Shown: piece after piece, positions 30,835-39,806 of the stretch | How the letters are laid out: every line of letters begins with the position of its first letter | Numbering within the stretch: the stretch's first letter is position 1 | NCBI GenBank assembly: GCA_963422465.1 | Contig: OY730173.1 | Coordinates: 248,001-312,000, forward strand | Reading direction: 5' to 3' | DNA: 64,000 bases | Origin: Lichina pygmaea | Taxonomy: Eukaryota; Ascomycota; Lichinomycetes; Lichinales; Lichinaceae | Notes under the pieces: model-generated | Seen by the model: the letters and a program-made list of their open reading frames with translations, nothing else | The model's database searches: none | Told to the model about the DNA's origin: nothing | Program-made: the position numbers and the translations under genes

Positions 30835-32256
30835 ATAGCTCCCAAGAAGAAAAAACCCACCTTTTCAGAAAGTAACACCAGAGCTACACCAGCTATACTC
30901 TCCCAACCAGCTCCCAGTCTGGCTAGCACCCAGTCCAGGTCTCCTACCCCCCAACCAGCTCCCCAGAGTGACTACAAACTAGTAGACTCCTGGATCAAAA
31001 CTCAACCAGTCCCAGAATCTATTCTGAAAAGCTGGGAAAATATCAAAAAGAACTCCTTCCCTACAGAAGCCCAGTCTAGCTCCACTGGCCTCACCAACAG
31101 ATTCTTCCAGGAGCTGGAGAATATCAACAAGCGGCTGGACAAACAAGAAGCCAAGCCATCATATGCCCAGGCTGTCCAAAAATCTATTCCAGCACAAATC
31201 CCTCTACCTGCAAGAATTCTCAAAGAAGTTCTTGTACATCCTGGTATCCAGCCACCTGACATGGCTAATAGAACTCACATCCAGCTTTTCCAGGCTCTTC
31301 AAGACAGACTACCCAGCCCCTACAACAAGCAGGTCAGAGCAGTAAGGAAACTTCCTTCAGAGGATATCCTTATTAACACAGAAAGCCAAGAGACTAAAGT
31401 CTTCCTAGAGAAAAACCCTGCCTGGATATCAGCTATCTTCACAAAGGAAGCAACCATCCAGCCCAAGAGATTTCCAGTTCTGATCCATGGAGTCAGAACA
31501 GAAGATATCCAACCTGAAGACCTGGAGAAAACCCGCCAGATAATCCAGAACAGCAACCCATCTCTGAGCAAGCAAATCACCATCCTGAGAGCCTACTGGT
31601 CTAAGAAGGCTATAGCTCAAAAGAAGCCAGTTACCTCTCTCCACCTGGATCTGGCTACCCCTGAACAAGCCAATCTTTTGATTGAGAGTGGGCTAGTGCT
31701 GGGGCACAGGATGCATGAAGCAGAACATTTTCTGGCAGACACAGTTATTGCACAATGTTTCAAGTGCTTTGGCTATGGGCACCAAGCACACTTCTGCAAG
31801 AACAAAGCTGTGTGTGGTGCCTGTGGAGGCCAGCATGAAAGGAGAGCCTGCCAAGTTCCTGAACAGCTTCTCAAGCCAAAATGCTGCAACTGCAGAGGAG
31901 CTCACCCAGCCTGGGCCAGTGTCTGTCCAGTACGCCAGGAAGCAGCCAAGAAGGCAAGAGAAGCATGGAACACACGCCCAGGAAAATATGAGATCCCAAC
32001 AGCTACCTCTGTTCCAGCTCTACAACCCCCCCAGTTATGTCTTTCCCTCTCTCTCAGTCTCTACCAGGGGGGAAAAAATGTAAAACAGCTGAGCCAAGCA
32101 GAAGCTCAGAGAGACTCAGAGGTGCACTCCCAGAAGTGCAAATTCTTTCTTCAAGATCAGCCAACTCTGGAGGAAAGCTACCAGCTAACTTCTTCAAGAT
32201 CTTTGATGCTGAGATGTCTGCATGAAAGACACAAAGCTGACACTTCTCCAGTATAA
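30835..32256 (+). pseudogene. LINE-A ORF1 (nucleic-acid-binding protein), damaged copy
   Basis: Aligns along its length with the 463-residue ORF1 at 59290-60681. The start codon position reads ATA (30835-30837) where the other copy has ATG. A C-run at 32026-32032 is 7 long against 8 in the other copy, so the end is read in another frame, running to 32256 instead of stopping at 32225. CCHC knuckles are intact: CFKCFGYGHQAHFC near 31760, then CGACGGQHERRAC and CCNCRGAHPAW. In good copies ORF1 should coat LINE RNA. Confidence 0.85.
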
Positions 32257-35200
32257 TGTGCAAAAAAGCCAATTAGTCCAAGAGCTACTGCTAGCAACCT
32301 CAGCTCTCCAAGAGGTGGACATTATTGCACTTCAAGAGCCCTGGAAAAACCCTCACCTAGAAACAAGCACTTCAACTGTTTTCTCTTCCTTTCTTCCTCT
32401 CTACTGTTCAGAGATTGGCAGAACACTTTTTCTTATTAATAAAAATCTGAAACTCTCTTCTCTTCATCCTACCTTCTGGAATAAAGACTTTGTTTCTCTT
32501 GAAATCTACTTGGAAAACTCTTCTACTTCTCTTTGGGTACATAATCTCTACTTCACCCCATCAAGTCAAGAAAACTACACAGAGGCATCAGAAGCTCTTC
32601 TCTGTTTACTCCAAAATGCTTTACAAGAACAAGGACAACATATTCTTCTCACAGACTCAAATCTTCACCACCCAGACTGGTCAAAGAAAAGAAGACTGTA
32701 CTCTGAGACTGCAAACAAGTTTCAAGACCTAATGAAAGATTTAAATCTGGATTTAGCTATTGCACCTTTCACCCCTACCAGAGCAAGATCTCTTTCTGAA
32801 AAACCATGTTCTTCTATTGATCTGTCTTTTATTTCTTCTTCTCTTTCTAACTCTCTGATTTTCTCTAAAGTGGCTCTTCAGTTCTTTCATGGGTCTGACC
32901 ACAGACCTGTACTAACCTGCCTGGACCTGGATCCTCCAAGGAAAATCTGGAAACCAGAAAGAAACTGGAGAACACTGGACTCAAACCTTGCAAGAGTAGA
33001 GTGTGAGAAGCTACACCTGCCCTTCCACTTCCAAGTCAAATATAAAGTGGATGAGTACTTGGAGTATCTTGACAACTTTCTCCAAGAAATAGCAAGCAAA
33101 TCCACACAGCTCCAGAAGCAATCTGGCCACTCAGTTCTCTGGTGGAATCAAGAGATCCAAAACAAGGTTAAAGAGGAAAGAAGAGTAAGAAGAAAAGTAC
33201 ATAAAAGGCAAGCAAGTCAAGAGGAACTTGAGCAAGCAACTAAGCTCAAGAAAAAGGCAGTCAGAGATGGAAAACAGAACACTTTCAGACACCAAATCCA
33301 TGAGCTGGCCAGCTCTTCAAAGTTCTGGAAGCTTGCAAAGTGGGGAAAGTCCAAAGCCAACAAGACTCCTGATCTTCCTCTGGTTCCTGACCTGGAAACA
33401 CAAGAAGGAATAGCCAAAACCTTTGAGGAAAAGACTAAAGCCTTCTCACAACAGTTCTTTCCAAAAGCTCTAGTTCCAGAACCAGGCTCAGAAAGCTCCC
33501 AGACTATCTCTGAGATACAGCTCTCCCAGGAGGTAACATGTGAAGAAGTGGAGCAAATTCTGGCCAAGAAGAAACCTTTCACAGCAGGAGGGAGAGATAA
33601 GCTGCCAAATGGATTTCTGAGAGCTCTGGGGCCTAGGTTCTGCCAAGCTCTAGCTATTCTGACTTCAACATGCTGGAAACTGGAGTACTTCCCTGAAAGA
33701 TTTAAGAGTGCAAAAACAGTCTGCTTGAGGAAACCTGGCAAGGGAACCTACAATCAAGCTAAAGCCTGGCGCCCTATAGCTCTGCTAAACACAACAGGCA
33801 AGCTGATGGAAGCTATTGCTGCAGCCAGACTAAGCAAGATAGCAGAAGAAGCTGGACTATTGCCAGATATCCAGATGGGCTTTAGGAAAGGAAGATCCAC
33901 AGAAGCAGCACTTTTCCTTCTAACCTCCCAAGTGGAAAAAGTCTGGAAGGAAGGCATGGTTGCATCCCTACTCTCACTGGATATCTCAGGAGCCTATGAC
34001 AGAGTTCTCCCCAAGATACTACAGCAAATTCTGAAAAGAAAAGGAATACCTGCCTGGCTAGCTTCCTGGATCTACTCCTTCTGTGATAAGCGCTCTACCA
34101 CTCTTGTCTTTGATGATTCTGAGTCTTATTCTATTCCTATTCATTGTGGAGTTCCTCAAGGTTCTCCATTATCCCCTATTCTTTTTCTATTCTACATTTC
34201 TGAATTGCATGAGACTGTGCATACTCCCTCTTCTGGTGTATCTGCCCTGGGGTTTGCAGATGATACAAATCTGCTTGCTTTTGGTCACTCCTTGAAAAGT
34301 AATCTTCTGAAGTTAAAGAACACACACCACAAATGTCTATCCTGGGCTGCAAGACATGGAATAGTCTTCTCACCTGAGAAATATGAAATACTTCATTTTT
34401 CCAGAAGAAGATCAGACAATCTTCAGCTCAAGCTCAGACTGGGGAATGTGATTCTCAAACCAAAAGAAGAAGTGCGAGTACTTGGAGTGTACCTAGATGC
34501 AAAGCTCCACTGGCACAAACACCAGAGGATTATTCTTCAAAAAGCACAGAAAGCACTGTCTTCTCTTTCTAGAACTTCCTATTCTACTTGGGGCTTTCCA
34601 GTTCACACATCACGTCTGGTGTACACTGCTATACTGAGATCTCTACTGAGCTATGCAGTGGGGATCTGGTTTAACCCTCTAAGAAAATCCTCCAATATCT
34701 CTTCTCTTGTTTCATTTCAAAACAGATGCCTAAGACTTATTGGGGGTGCCTTCAAAGCCACTCCTTCTTTTCTATTAGAGAGTGAGCTTTTTCTTCTACC
34801 TCTAGACCTATACTTTAAATTTCGCACTGCCTGTTTTCTTTCTTCTATTCAAAACTCCCCTCTCAAATACTTTCTTGACAGTATCTTTTCCACTATTTCC
34901 AGCTATGCCTCTCTCTTGAAGAGACCTTTAAAGGAATCCTCAACTATCTCTCCTAAGTGGAAATTCACTTGGTTAAGTCAAATAACTACTAACCAGGCTA
35001 GTTCAAAGAAAGAACTACAAAAGCTCTTTACTAAAGAGTGGGAAGACCAATGGGAAGAGAAGAAAAGAAGAAGCTATCCAGGCTGGCAGACTTTCTGTCA
35101 AAAGCCACACAAAAACAATCTGAAGCTCTACAAAGAGTTACAGAAAGCTGAGGCAAGTCTGCTACTGCAAATCAGGACTGGAAGAATTGGTCTGGTAAGT

Positions 35201-35464
35201 TTTCTTTTCAGAGCTGGAGCTCCTGACTTCCCTACCCCACTATGTGTGTGTGGCCAAGCAGAAGAAACTGCAAAACATATCACCTCTTCATGCTCTCTTT
35301 ATTCAAGACAAAGACAACAAGTCTCTTTTAATCCCCAAGACTTCACCACTATTATTTCAAACCCAGAGCTACTACAGAAGTTCTTGTACTGGTTTATGTC
35401 TTTGAAAAGACTAAACCAGTTTAATCTAGCTTTCAAACTCCACTATTCCCAATCCAATACCTAG
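32222..35464 (+). CDS. LINE-A ORF2: endonuclease-reverse transcriptase, intact 1080 residues
   Basis: Carries out target-primed reverse transcription: nicks DNA and copies LINE RNA. Apurinic-type endonuclease at residues 1-235 (LLQYNVQKS near 9, ALQEPW near 36, DSNLHHPDW near 145, GSDHRPV near 224). RT about 440-760: DKLPNGFL near 457, RKGRSTEA near 557, SLDISGAYDRVLP near 585, GVPQGSPLSPILFLF near 643, GFADDTNLLAF near 675. The C terminus has CVCGQAEETAKHIT near 1007. I see no RNase H domain between RT and the C terminus. The ATG overlaps the expected ORF1 stop as ATGA. No stop in 1080 codons, so a recent copy. Confidence 0.95.
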   Translation: MKDTKLTLLQYNVQKSQLVQELLLATSALQEVDIIALQEPWKNPHLETSTSTVFSSFLPLYCSEIGRTLFLINKNLKLSSLHPTFWNKDFVSLEIYLENSSTSLWVHNLYFTPSSQENYTEASEALLCLLQNALQEQGQHILLTDSNLHHPDWSKKRRLYSETANKFQDLMKDLNLDLAIAPFTPTRARSLSEKPCSSIDLSFISSSLSNSLIFSKVALQFFHGSDHRPVLTCLDLDPPRKIWKPERNWRTLDSNLARVECEKLHLPFHFQVKYKVDEYLEYLDNFLQEIASKSTQLQKQSGHSVLWWNQEIQNKVKEERRVRRKVHKRQASQEELEQATKLKKKAVRDGKQNTFRHQIHELASSSKFWKLAKWGKSKANKTPDLPLVPDLETQEGIAKTFEEKTKAFSQQFFPKALVPEPGSESSQTISEIQLSQEVTCEEVEQILAKKKPFTAGGRDKLPNGFLRALGPRFCQALAILTSTCWKLEYFPERFKSAKTVCLRKPGKGTYNQAKAWRPIALLNTTGKLMEAIAAARLSKIAEEAGLLPDIQMGFRKGRSTEAALFLLTSQVEKVWKEGMVASLLSLDISGAYDRVLPKILQQILKRKGIPAWLASWIYSFCDKRSTTLVFDDSESYSIPIHCGVPQGSPLSPILFLFYISELHETVHTPSSGVSALGFADDTNLLAFGHSLKSNLLKLKNTHHKCLSWAARHGIVFSPEKYEILHFSRRRSDNLQLKLRLGNVILKPKEEVRVLGVYLDAKLHWHKHQRIILQKAQKALSSLSRTSYSTWGFPVHTSRLVYTAILRSLLSYAVGIWFNPLRKSSNISSLVSFQNRCLRLIGGAFKATPSFLLESELFLLPLDLYFKFRTACFLSSIQNSPLKYFLDSIFSTISSYASLLKRPLKESSTISPKWKFTWLSQITTNQASSKKELQKLFTKEWEDQWEEKKRRSYPGWQTFCQKPHKNNLKLYKELQKAEASLLLQIRTGRIGLVSFLFRAGAPDFPTPLCVCGQAEETAKHITSSCSLYSRQRQQVSFNPQDFTTIISNPELLQKFLYWFMSLKRLNQFNLAFKLHYSQSNT

Positions 35465-35643
35465 ATTCTCTTCTCTTACCAGAAACTTCAAGATTCCTTT
35501 TGTTACATTCCCTAGTCACACCCTGCCTTCAGTTTTTATCCCTTCAAAGGTTTTCTGAAGGAGTTCACTATTAGCTAGAAGATCTGCATGGCTGTAAAGC
35601 TACTACCAGTGTAAGAATGAAATAAAAAAAAATAAAAATAAAA
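35465..35643 (+). other. LINE-A 3' UTR and tail
   Basis: Includes CTGCATGGCTGTAAAGCTAC (35583-35602), where GGCT-GTAA-AGCT can fold, then CAGTGTAAGAAT and an AAATAAAA-type tail. The same block ends every LINE-A here and has a counterpart in LINE-B and SINE-1. Confidence 0.75.
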
Positions 35644-35656
35644 ATGCATATGCACA

Positions 35657-35935
35657 AACAAGTGAGCAAAGTGAGCAGAGCTCACCCAGCTCACCACAGC
35701 GTGCATGAAAAGTGAGCAAAGTGAGCAGAGCTCACCCAGCTCACTGCAGCGTGCATGAACAAGTGAGCAAAGTGAGCAGAGCTCACCCAGCTTGCCGCAG
35801 CGTGCATGAACAAGTGAGCAAAGTGAGCAGAACTCACCCAGCTCACCACAGTGTGCATGAACTGTGAGCAAAGTGAGCAGAGCTCACCGATCTCACCGAG
35901 TGAGCAAAGTGAGCAGAGCTCACTGTGCTCACGAA
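35657..35935. repeat. U3 tandem repeats of GTGAGC type, about five to six units
   Basis: Units of about 50 bp starting AAGTGAGCAAAGTGAGCAGA at about 35660, 35709, 35760, 35811 and 35864, then a shortened one. Each has GTGAGC/GCTCAC dyads. Confidence 0.85.
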
Positions 35936-36185
35936 CTGAGCACTATATAGTCTGGTGATAGTTCCCTTATGGAACAATCATCTTCAACTCATGTTGTGAT
36001 CCAGACAACTAGATCTACTTCAATACAATCCTTTTGTATGAAGCCATTGATCAGGTGTCACCACCACCATGTTCCACCAAACCCCTTCGCACTCTTGACA
36101 CTCCTCTCCTGCGAGAACCAACCCACCTTCCACCTCTCACCCTAATCCTATACTTGGATAGGACAGTACAGTACAGACCGCAACA

Positions 36186-36564
36186 TCTGAAGCTTCCACA
36201 CACTCTCAAGATCTACTCTGTCTTTCATGTTTCCCTTCTACGTCTGACACCTGCTAATCCTATCCCTGGCCAATCAAACAAACACCCTGGCTCTGTCATT
36301 GGTCAAGACACAGATGAAGAGTTCCAGGTTGAAGAAATCCTTGACTCCAAGCCAGCAACATCTTGACAGAAGTTCAAGTACCTGGTCAAATAGTCTGGAT
36401 AGCCAATTGAAGATGCCACTGAAGAGTCTATTGAGCATCTTGACAATACCAAAAACACCATCTACAACTTCTATAAGAAATACCCAAGGAAACCACAGCC
36501 ACAGAACTACGCCCACAAGTGGCCTGAGGCTCACAGGAGTTCACCATGTGAAGGAGAGGGGTAA
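36186..36564 (+). pseudogene. Gypsy-B copy 1 pol C-terminal end, fossil
   Basis: Follows the Gypsy-A 3' LTR and continues pol from 23711. KIYSVFHVSLLR near 36210 is the typical integrase C-terminal stretch; EEFQVEEILDSK near 36315 begins a chromodomain-like part. A purine-rich GAAGGAGAGGGG at 36551-36562 before the LTR could be the polypurine tract. Confidence 0.75.
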
Positions 36565-36894
36565 TGTCACAGTTCTGGCCCAGTTGCATATCTGGCACAA
36601 GTCACACACCTTGCCGGGAAGTTCTATCTGCACACACCTTGCTGGGAAGTTCTATCTGCACACACCTTGCCAGGAAGTTCCATCTGCACTGTTGCCTGTT
36701 TGCTCTGCTGTTGCCTGATCCCCTGCCTATAAGAACTTCTCCTGCTCCCCCAGCTTCTTCTCTTCTTTTCTTTTTTTCTTCCTTCCTTGTCTTTTGTCTT
36801 GTACATCAATCCAAGTCTCAAGTCTCAAGCCAAGTCAGGTCAAGGTTACCAAATCAGTTAGACTCAAGTTCTGCTCTGCCATTGCCTTGTCACA
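36565..36894 (+). repeat. Gypsy-B copy 1 3' LTR
   Basis: 330 bp, TGTCACAGTT to CTTGTCACA. Contains three short direct repeats of a CACACCTTGCCGGGAAGTTC-like unit near 36600-36680 and a TATAAGAAC near 36726. Its last 139 bases match the window start. Confidence 0.88.
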
Positions 36895-38411
36895 AGAATC
36901 ACATTCCCCAGTCTGAGCTTAAGCTGAAGATTGTCTGATCTTCTTCTGGAAAAATAAAGTATTTCATATTTCTCAGGAGAGAAGACTATTCCATGTCTTG
37001 CAGCCCATGATAGACATTTGAGGTGTGTGTTCTTTAACTTCAGAAGGTTGCTTTTTAGAGAGTGTCCAAATGCAAGCAGATTTGTATTATCTGCAAATCC
37101 CAGAGCAGAAACACTAGTGGAAGGAGAGTGTACAGTTTCATGAAGTTCAGAAATATAAAATAGAAACAGAATAGAAGATAAAGGGGAACCTTGAGGAACT
37201 CCACAGTGAATAGGAATAGCAGAAGACTCAGAGTTATCAAACACAAGAGTGGTAGAACAACTGGTGCAGAAAAAGAGAATCCAGGAAGATAGCCAGAGAG
37301 GAATTCCTTTTCTCTCTAGGATTTGTTGGAGGATCTTAGGTAGAACTCTGTCATAGGCTCCTGAGATATCCAGAGAAAGTAGAGATGCAACCATGCCTTC
37401 CTTCCAGACTTTTTCCACTTGGGAAGTTAGTAGGAAGAGTGCTGATTCAGTTGATCTTTCTTTCCTGAAGCCCATCTGGATTTCTGGCAAAAGTCTAGCT
37501 TCTTCTGCTACCTTGCTTAGTCTGGTTGCTGTAATAGCTTCCATCAGCTTGCCAGTTGTGTTTAGCAAAGCTATAGGGCACCAGGCTTTAGCTTGGTTAT
37601 AGTATCCTTTACCAGCTTTTCTTAGACAGACTGTCTTTGCATTCTTGAACCTCTCTGGAAAGTATTCCAGTCTCCAGTATGTTGATGTGAGAACAGCCAT
37701 AGCTTGGCAGAACTTGGAACCCAGAGCTTTCAGAAATCTATTTGGCAGCTGATCTTTTCCCCCTGCTGTGAAAGGTTTCTTTTTGTTCAGGATTTGTTCC
37801 ACTTCTTCAGCAGTAACTTCCTGAGAAAGCTGGATCTCTGGAGTACTCTGGGAGCTCTCTGTACTTGGTTCTGGAACAAGTGCCTTGGGGAAGAACTGGG
37901 CTGAGAATACTTTTGTCTTCTCCTCAAAGATTTTAGCTAGTCCTTCTTGAGTTTCCAAGTCTGGGACCAGGGGAAGATCAGGAGTCCTGTTGGCTTTTGT
38001 TTTTCCCCACTTTGCAAGCTTCCAGAATTTTGAAGAACTGGCTAGCTCATGGACTTGTTGTCTGAAGGTGGTCTGCTTTCCCTCTCTGACTGCTTTTTTC
38101 TTGTTCTTAGTTGCTTGCTCAAGGTCTTCTTGGGATGCCTGTCCTCTGAGAACTTGTCTTCTTACTCTTCTTTCCTCTCTAACCTTATTTTGGATGTCTT
38201 GGTTCCACCAGAGAACTGAGTAACCATATTACTTCTGGAGCTGTGTACATTTGCTTGCCACTTCTTGGAGAAAGTTGTCCAGGTACTCCAAGTACTTATC
38301 CACTTCATCTTTGTCTTGAAAGTGGGAAGGTAGCTGTAGCTTCTCACACTCTACTCTTGCAAGGTTTGAGTCCAGTGTCTTCCAGTTCCTTTCTGGCTTC
38401 CAGGTTTTCCT
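36895..38411 (-). pseudogene. LINE-A ORF2 middle part in X/LINE-A chimera 3
   Basis: Open from 37958 to 36895, about 355 residues covering RT (RKERSTES, LLSLDISGAYDRV, GVPQGSPLSSILF, GFADNTNLLAF), where the catalytic FADD reads FADN. Upstream, 38400-37960 codes the linker after the endonuclease, with frame changes. Cut at 36895 by the Gypsy-B LTR. Confidence 0.82.
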
Positions 38412-39530
38412 TGGCCACAGTCGTACTATGCCAGAACATAGTGTAGAGTTGGCACCCTCCCACAGGGTCTCTACCACACTTTCCCACAGTCCTGAGGTTT
38501 CTTGCACTCCGCTGTACGTGCTCACCTCTGGGATCCTGCTTCGGAGTGCTGGGTCACCAGCCCAGAGCCCACACTCCAACTGTAGTTTGCTCCCTGAGCT
38601 TGTTGTTTGCAGCCTAAGCCTGCACTCTGTACGAACCAGCATGCACATCTGTCCTCTCAGGCTATATAGACAGTCTTGTAGTAGGCCCAGGCCCTACCTC
38701 TGTCACTGCCATTATATGCCACACCTCGCAGTTGTTAACTGTTTTGGGTTACCTTCGCAGATCTCTTGTACAAAGGCTGACCATGCATCGCAGGCCTTAC
38801 AGACTCTGCAGGCTGTGCCAGCATCTGCAGGGCCACCTTTCCAGCCCACTAACCAAGTAGGGAGGAGTTCTCCTTGGTCCACTGTCGCCTGTGGGGCCCT
38901 GGTTACACCTGTTGGCCCACTGGATAACCTAGTCCCCTGGCTCCAGATTGTGGATTGTACAAAGAGACTTCATGGCAAGGCCTTAGGCAAAACTATCAAG
39001 CCAGCACTTTGGCTATCACACAGCCCTTAGGCACTGGAGTGGTGATGTCTTCTTGTACGACCACTCTCCTTCTTTAACAGGTGGTCTGTGTTTGATTAAC
39101 AACACCACAGTGCCAAGGCCACTCCCCCCCTAGCAGATCCTCACACGTTAACTGGAGACTCTGCTAGGAGAGTGATGTGACAAGAACTTCTCTCGACTAC
39201 TCCAGAGGTGCCCTATCAGATGCCTAGACTTCACATCCACCAGCTGTGGGGCTGGCTTCAGGCTGTAGCGTACACGGTAGTCGTCTGTCAGGTGGTTTTC
39301 ATCTCCCAACCTTGGTCGCAGTTCTCTGTTCTGCTGTAGCCGTTTCACAGAGGTGTCCAGGGTGTCTGCGTGACACCTCCAGTGGCCCATCACTCCGCAA
39401 CACCAGCAGCTTGACTGGTGACTTGATTAGCTCTCAGTGCAGCAACTACGAGCAGTCTGGGAAGCCACCCACCATCGACTGCCCCGAGGTTCCCAGCCTG
39501 CACTACGTGGAGGTTTGAGTTGTTGCAGGC
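38412..39530 (-). repeat. X sequence copy 3, diverged lineage
   Basis: About 1.12 kb; collinear with X copies 1 and 2 but with many substitutions beyond CpG transitions and several small length differences. Keeps CpG better than the surrounding LINE. Readable segments include a SLKPAPQLVDVKSRHL stretch near 39210-39260 and the C-R-V-C-K-A-C cluster of the small X ORF near 38800. The X end is in frame with LINE-A ORF2 (LCSGIVRLWP then RKTWKPE). Confidence 0.78.
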
Positions 39531-39561
39531 CACATAGAGACTATTCAGGGAAGAAGTTAAG
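39531..39561. other. Short unassigned strip between X and an LTR
   Basis: 31 bp matching nothing else I recognise in the window; possibly remaining target sequence of the X/LINE-A insertion. Confidence 0.4.
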
Positions 39562-39806
39562 TGTTGCAGTCTGTACTGTACTGTTCTACCCAAGTGTAGG
39601 ATTAGGGTGAGATGTGGAAGGCAGGTTGGTTCTCACAGAAGAGAAGTGTCAAGAAGTGTGAAAGAGTTTGGTGGAATATAGTGGTGATAACACCTGATCA
39701 GTGGCTTTGTACAAGACTGTAGTTTGTATTGAAGTATATCTAGTTGTCTGGATCACAACATGAGTTGAAGACAATCATTCTATAGGGAAACTATCACCTG
39801 ACTATA

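Larger units (their letters stand above)
30335..35643 (+). mobile_element. LINE-A full-length copy 1 (Tad/I-like LINE)
   Basis: 5309 bp with ATGCATATGCACA at 30322-30334 and 35644-35656. Parts: 5' UTR 30335-30834, ORF1 from 30835, ORF2 32222-35464, 3' UTR and tail to 35643. The 5' end GATCAAAAACTCTTCCCAG has six extra bases compared with the minus-strand copy (AAACTCTTCCCAG), probably non-templated. ORF2 is intact but ORF1 is damaged. It landed in the U3 of a Gypsy-A LTR. Confidence 0.93.
23712..36185 (+). mobile_element. Gypsy-A copy 3 (subtype with GTGAGC repeats), inserted in Gypsy-B pol
   Basis: Flanks are TCTGG (23707-23711) and TCTGA (36186-36190), a 5 bp duplication with one transition. 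The 5' LTR 23712-24841 is split by a LINE-A stub; the 3' LTR (30183-30334 plus 35657-36185) is split by a full-length LINE-A. Internal region: gag, pol and an opposite-strand ORF. Its LTR ends and coding regions are Gypsy-A, but the U3 has an unrelated repeat array, and its opposite-strand ORF is a diverged lineage. Old, with many breaks. Confidence 0.9.
30183..36185 (+). repeat. Gypsy-A copy 3 3' LTR, split by full-length LINE-A
   Basis: LTR sequence 30183-30334 and 35657-36185, from TGTTACAACC to ACCGCAACA. Reverse-facing TATA 30208-30217, GTGAGC repeats 35657-35935, sense TATA palindrome 35941-35950. Confidence 0.88.
1..36894 (+). mobile_element. Gypsy-B copy 1, Ty3/Gypsy LTR element, split by two Gypsy-A insertions
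   Basis: The element's own sequence is 1-1031, 20196-23711 and 36186-36894; the rest is inserted Gypsy-A. The window opens inside the 5' LTR, so roughly 190 bp lie outside. Order is LTR, gag, protease, RT, RNase H, integrase, C-terminal domain, LTR, typical of Ty3/Gypsy. The pieces join without overlap apart from the 5 bp duplications made by the insertions (TTCTA; TCTGG/TCTGA). It sits in a minus-strand X/LINE-A chimera that resumes at 36895. It is an old fossil with many breaks in every coding region. LTR differences are largely TG in one copy against CA in the other. Confidence 0.85.
36895..39530 (-). mobile_element. X/LINE-A chimera copy 3, minus strand, cut by Gypsy-B and the window edge
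   Basis: Minus strand: X at 39530-38412, then LINE-A ORF2 from just after the endonuclease domain (RKTWKPERNWKTLDSNLARVE) at 38411-36895, where Gypsy-B copy 1 interrupts. The 3' part must lie before position 1. X starts GCCTGCAACAACTC and ends ACTGTGGCC as in the other chimeras, but its sequence is a separate, more diverged lineage. Confidence 0.87.

Noticed and set aside
33217-33741. 174-residue open frame opposite LINE-A ORF2 (also at 57775-58299)
   Set aside because: Shadow of a well-conserved coding strand; no motif and no promoter context.
35657-35935. Regular repeats resembling a CRISPR array
   Set aside because: The whole unit is repeated with no unique spacers, it lies in an LTR, and the organism is a fungus.
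38428-39030. 200-residue plus-strand frame across X copy 3
   Set aside because: It lies on the strand opposite to X, is not open in the other X copies and has no recognisable domain.
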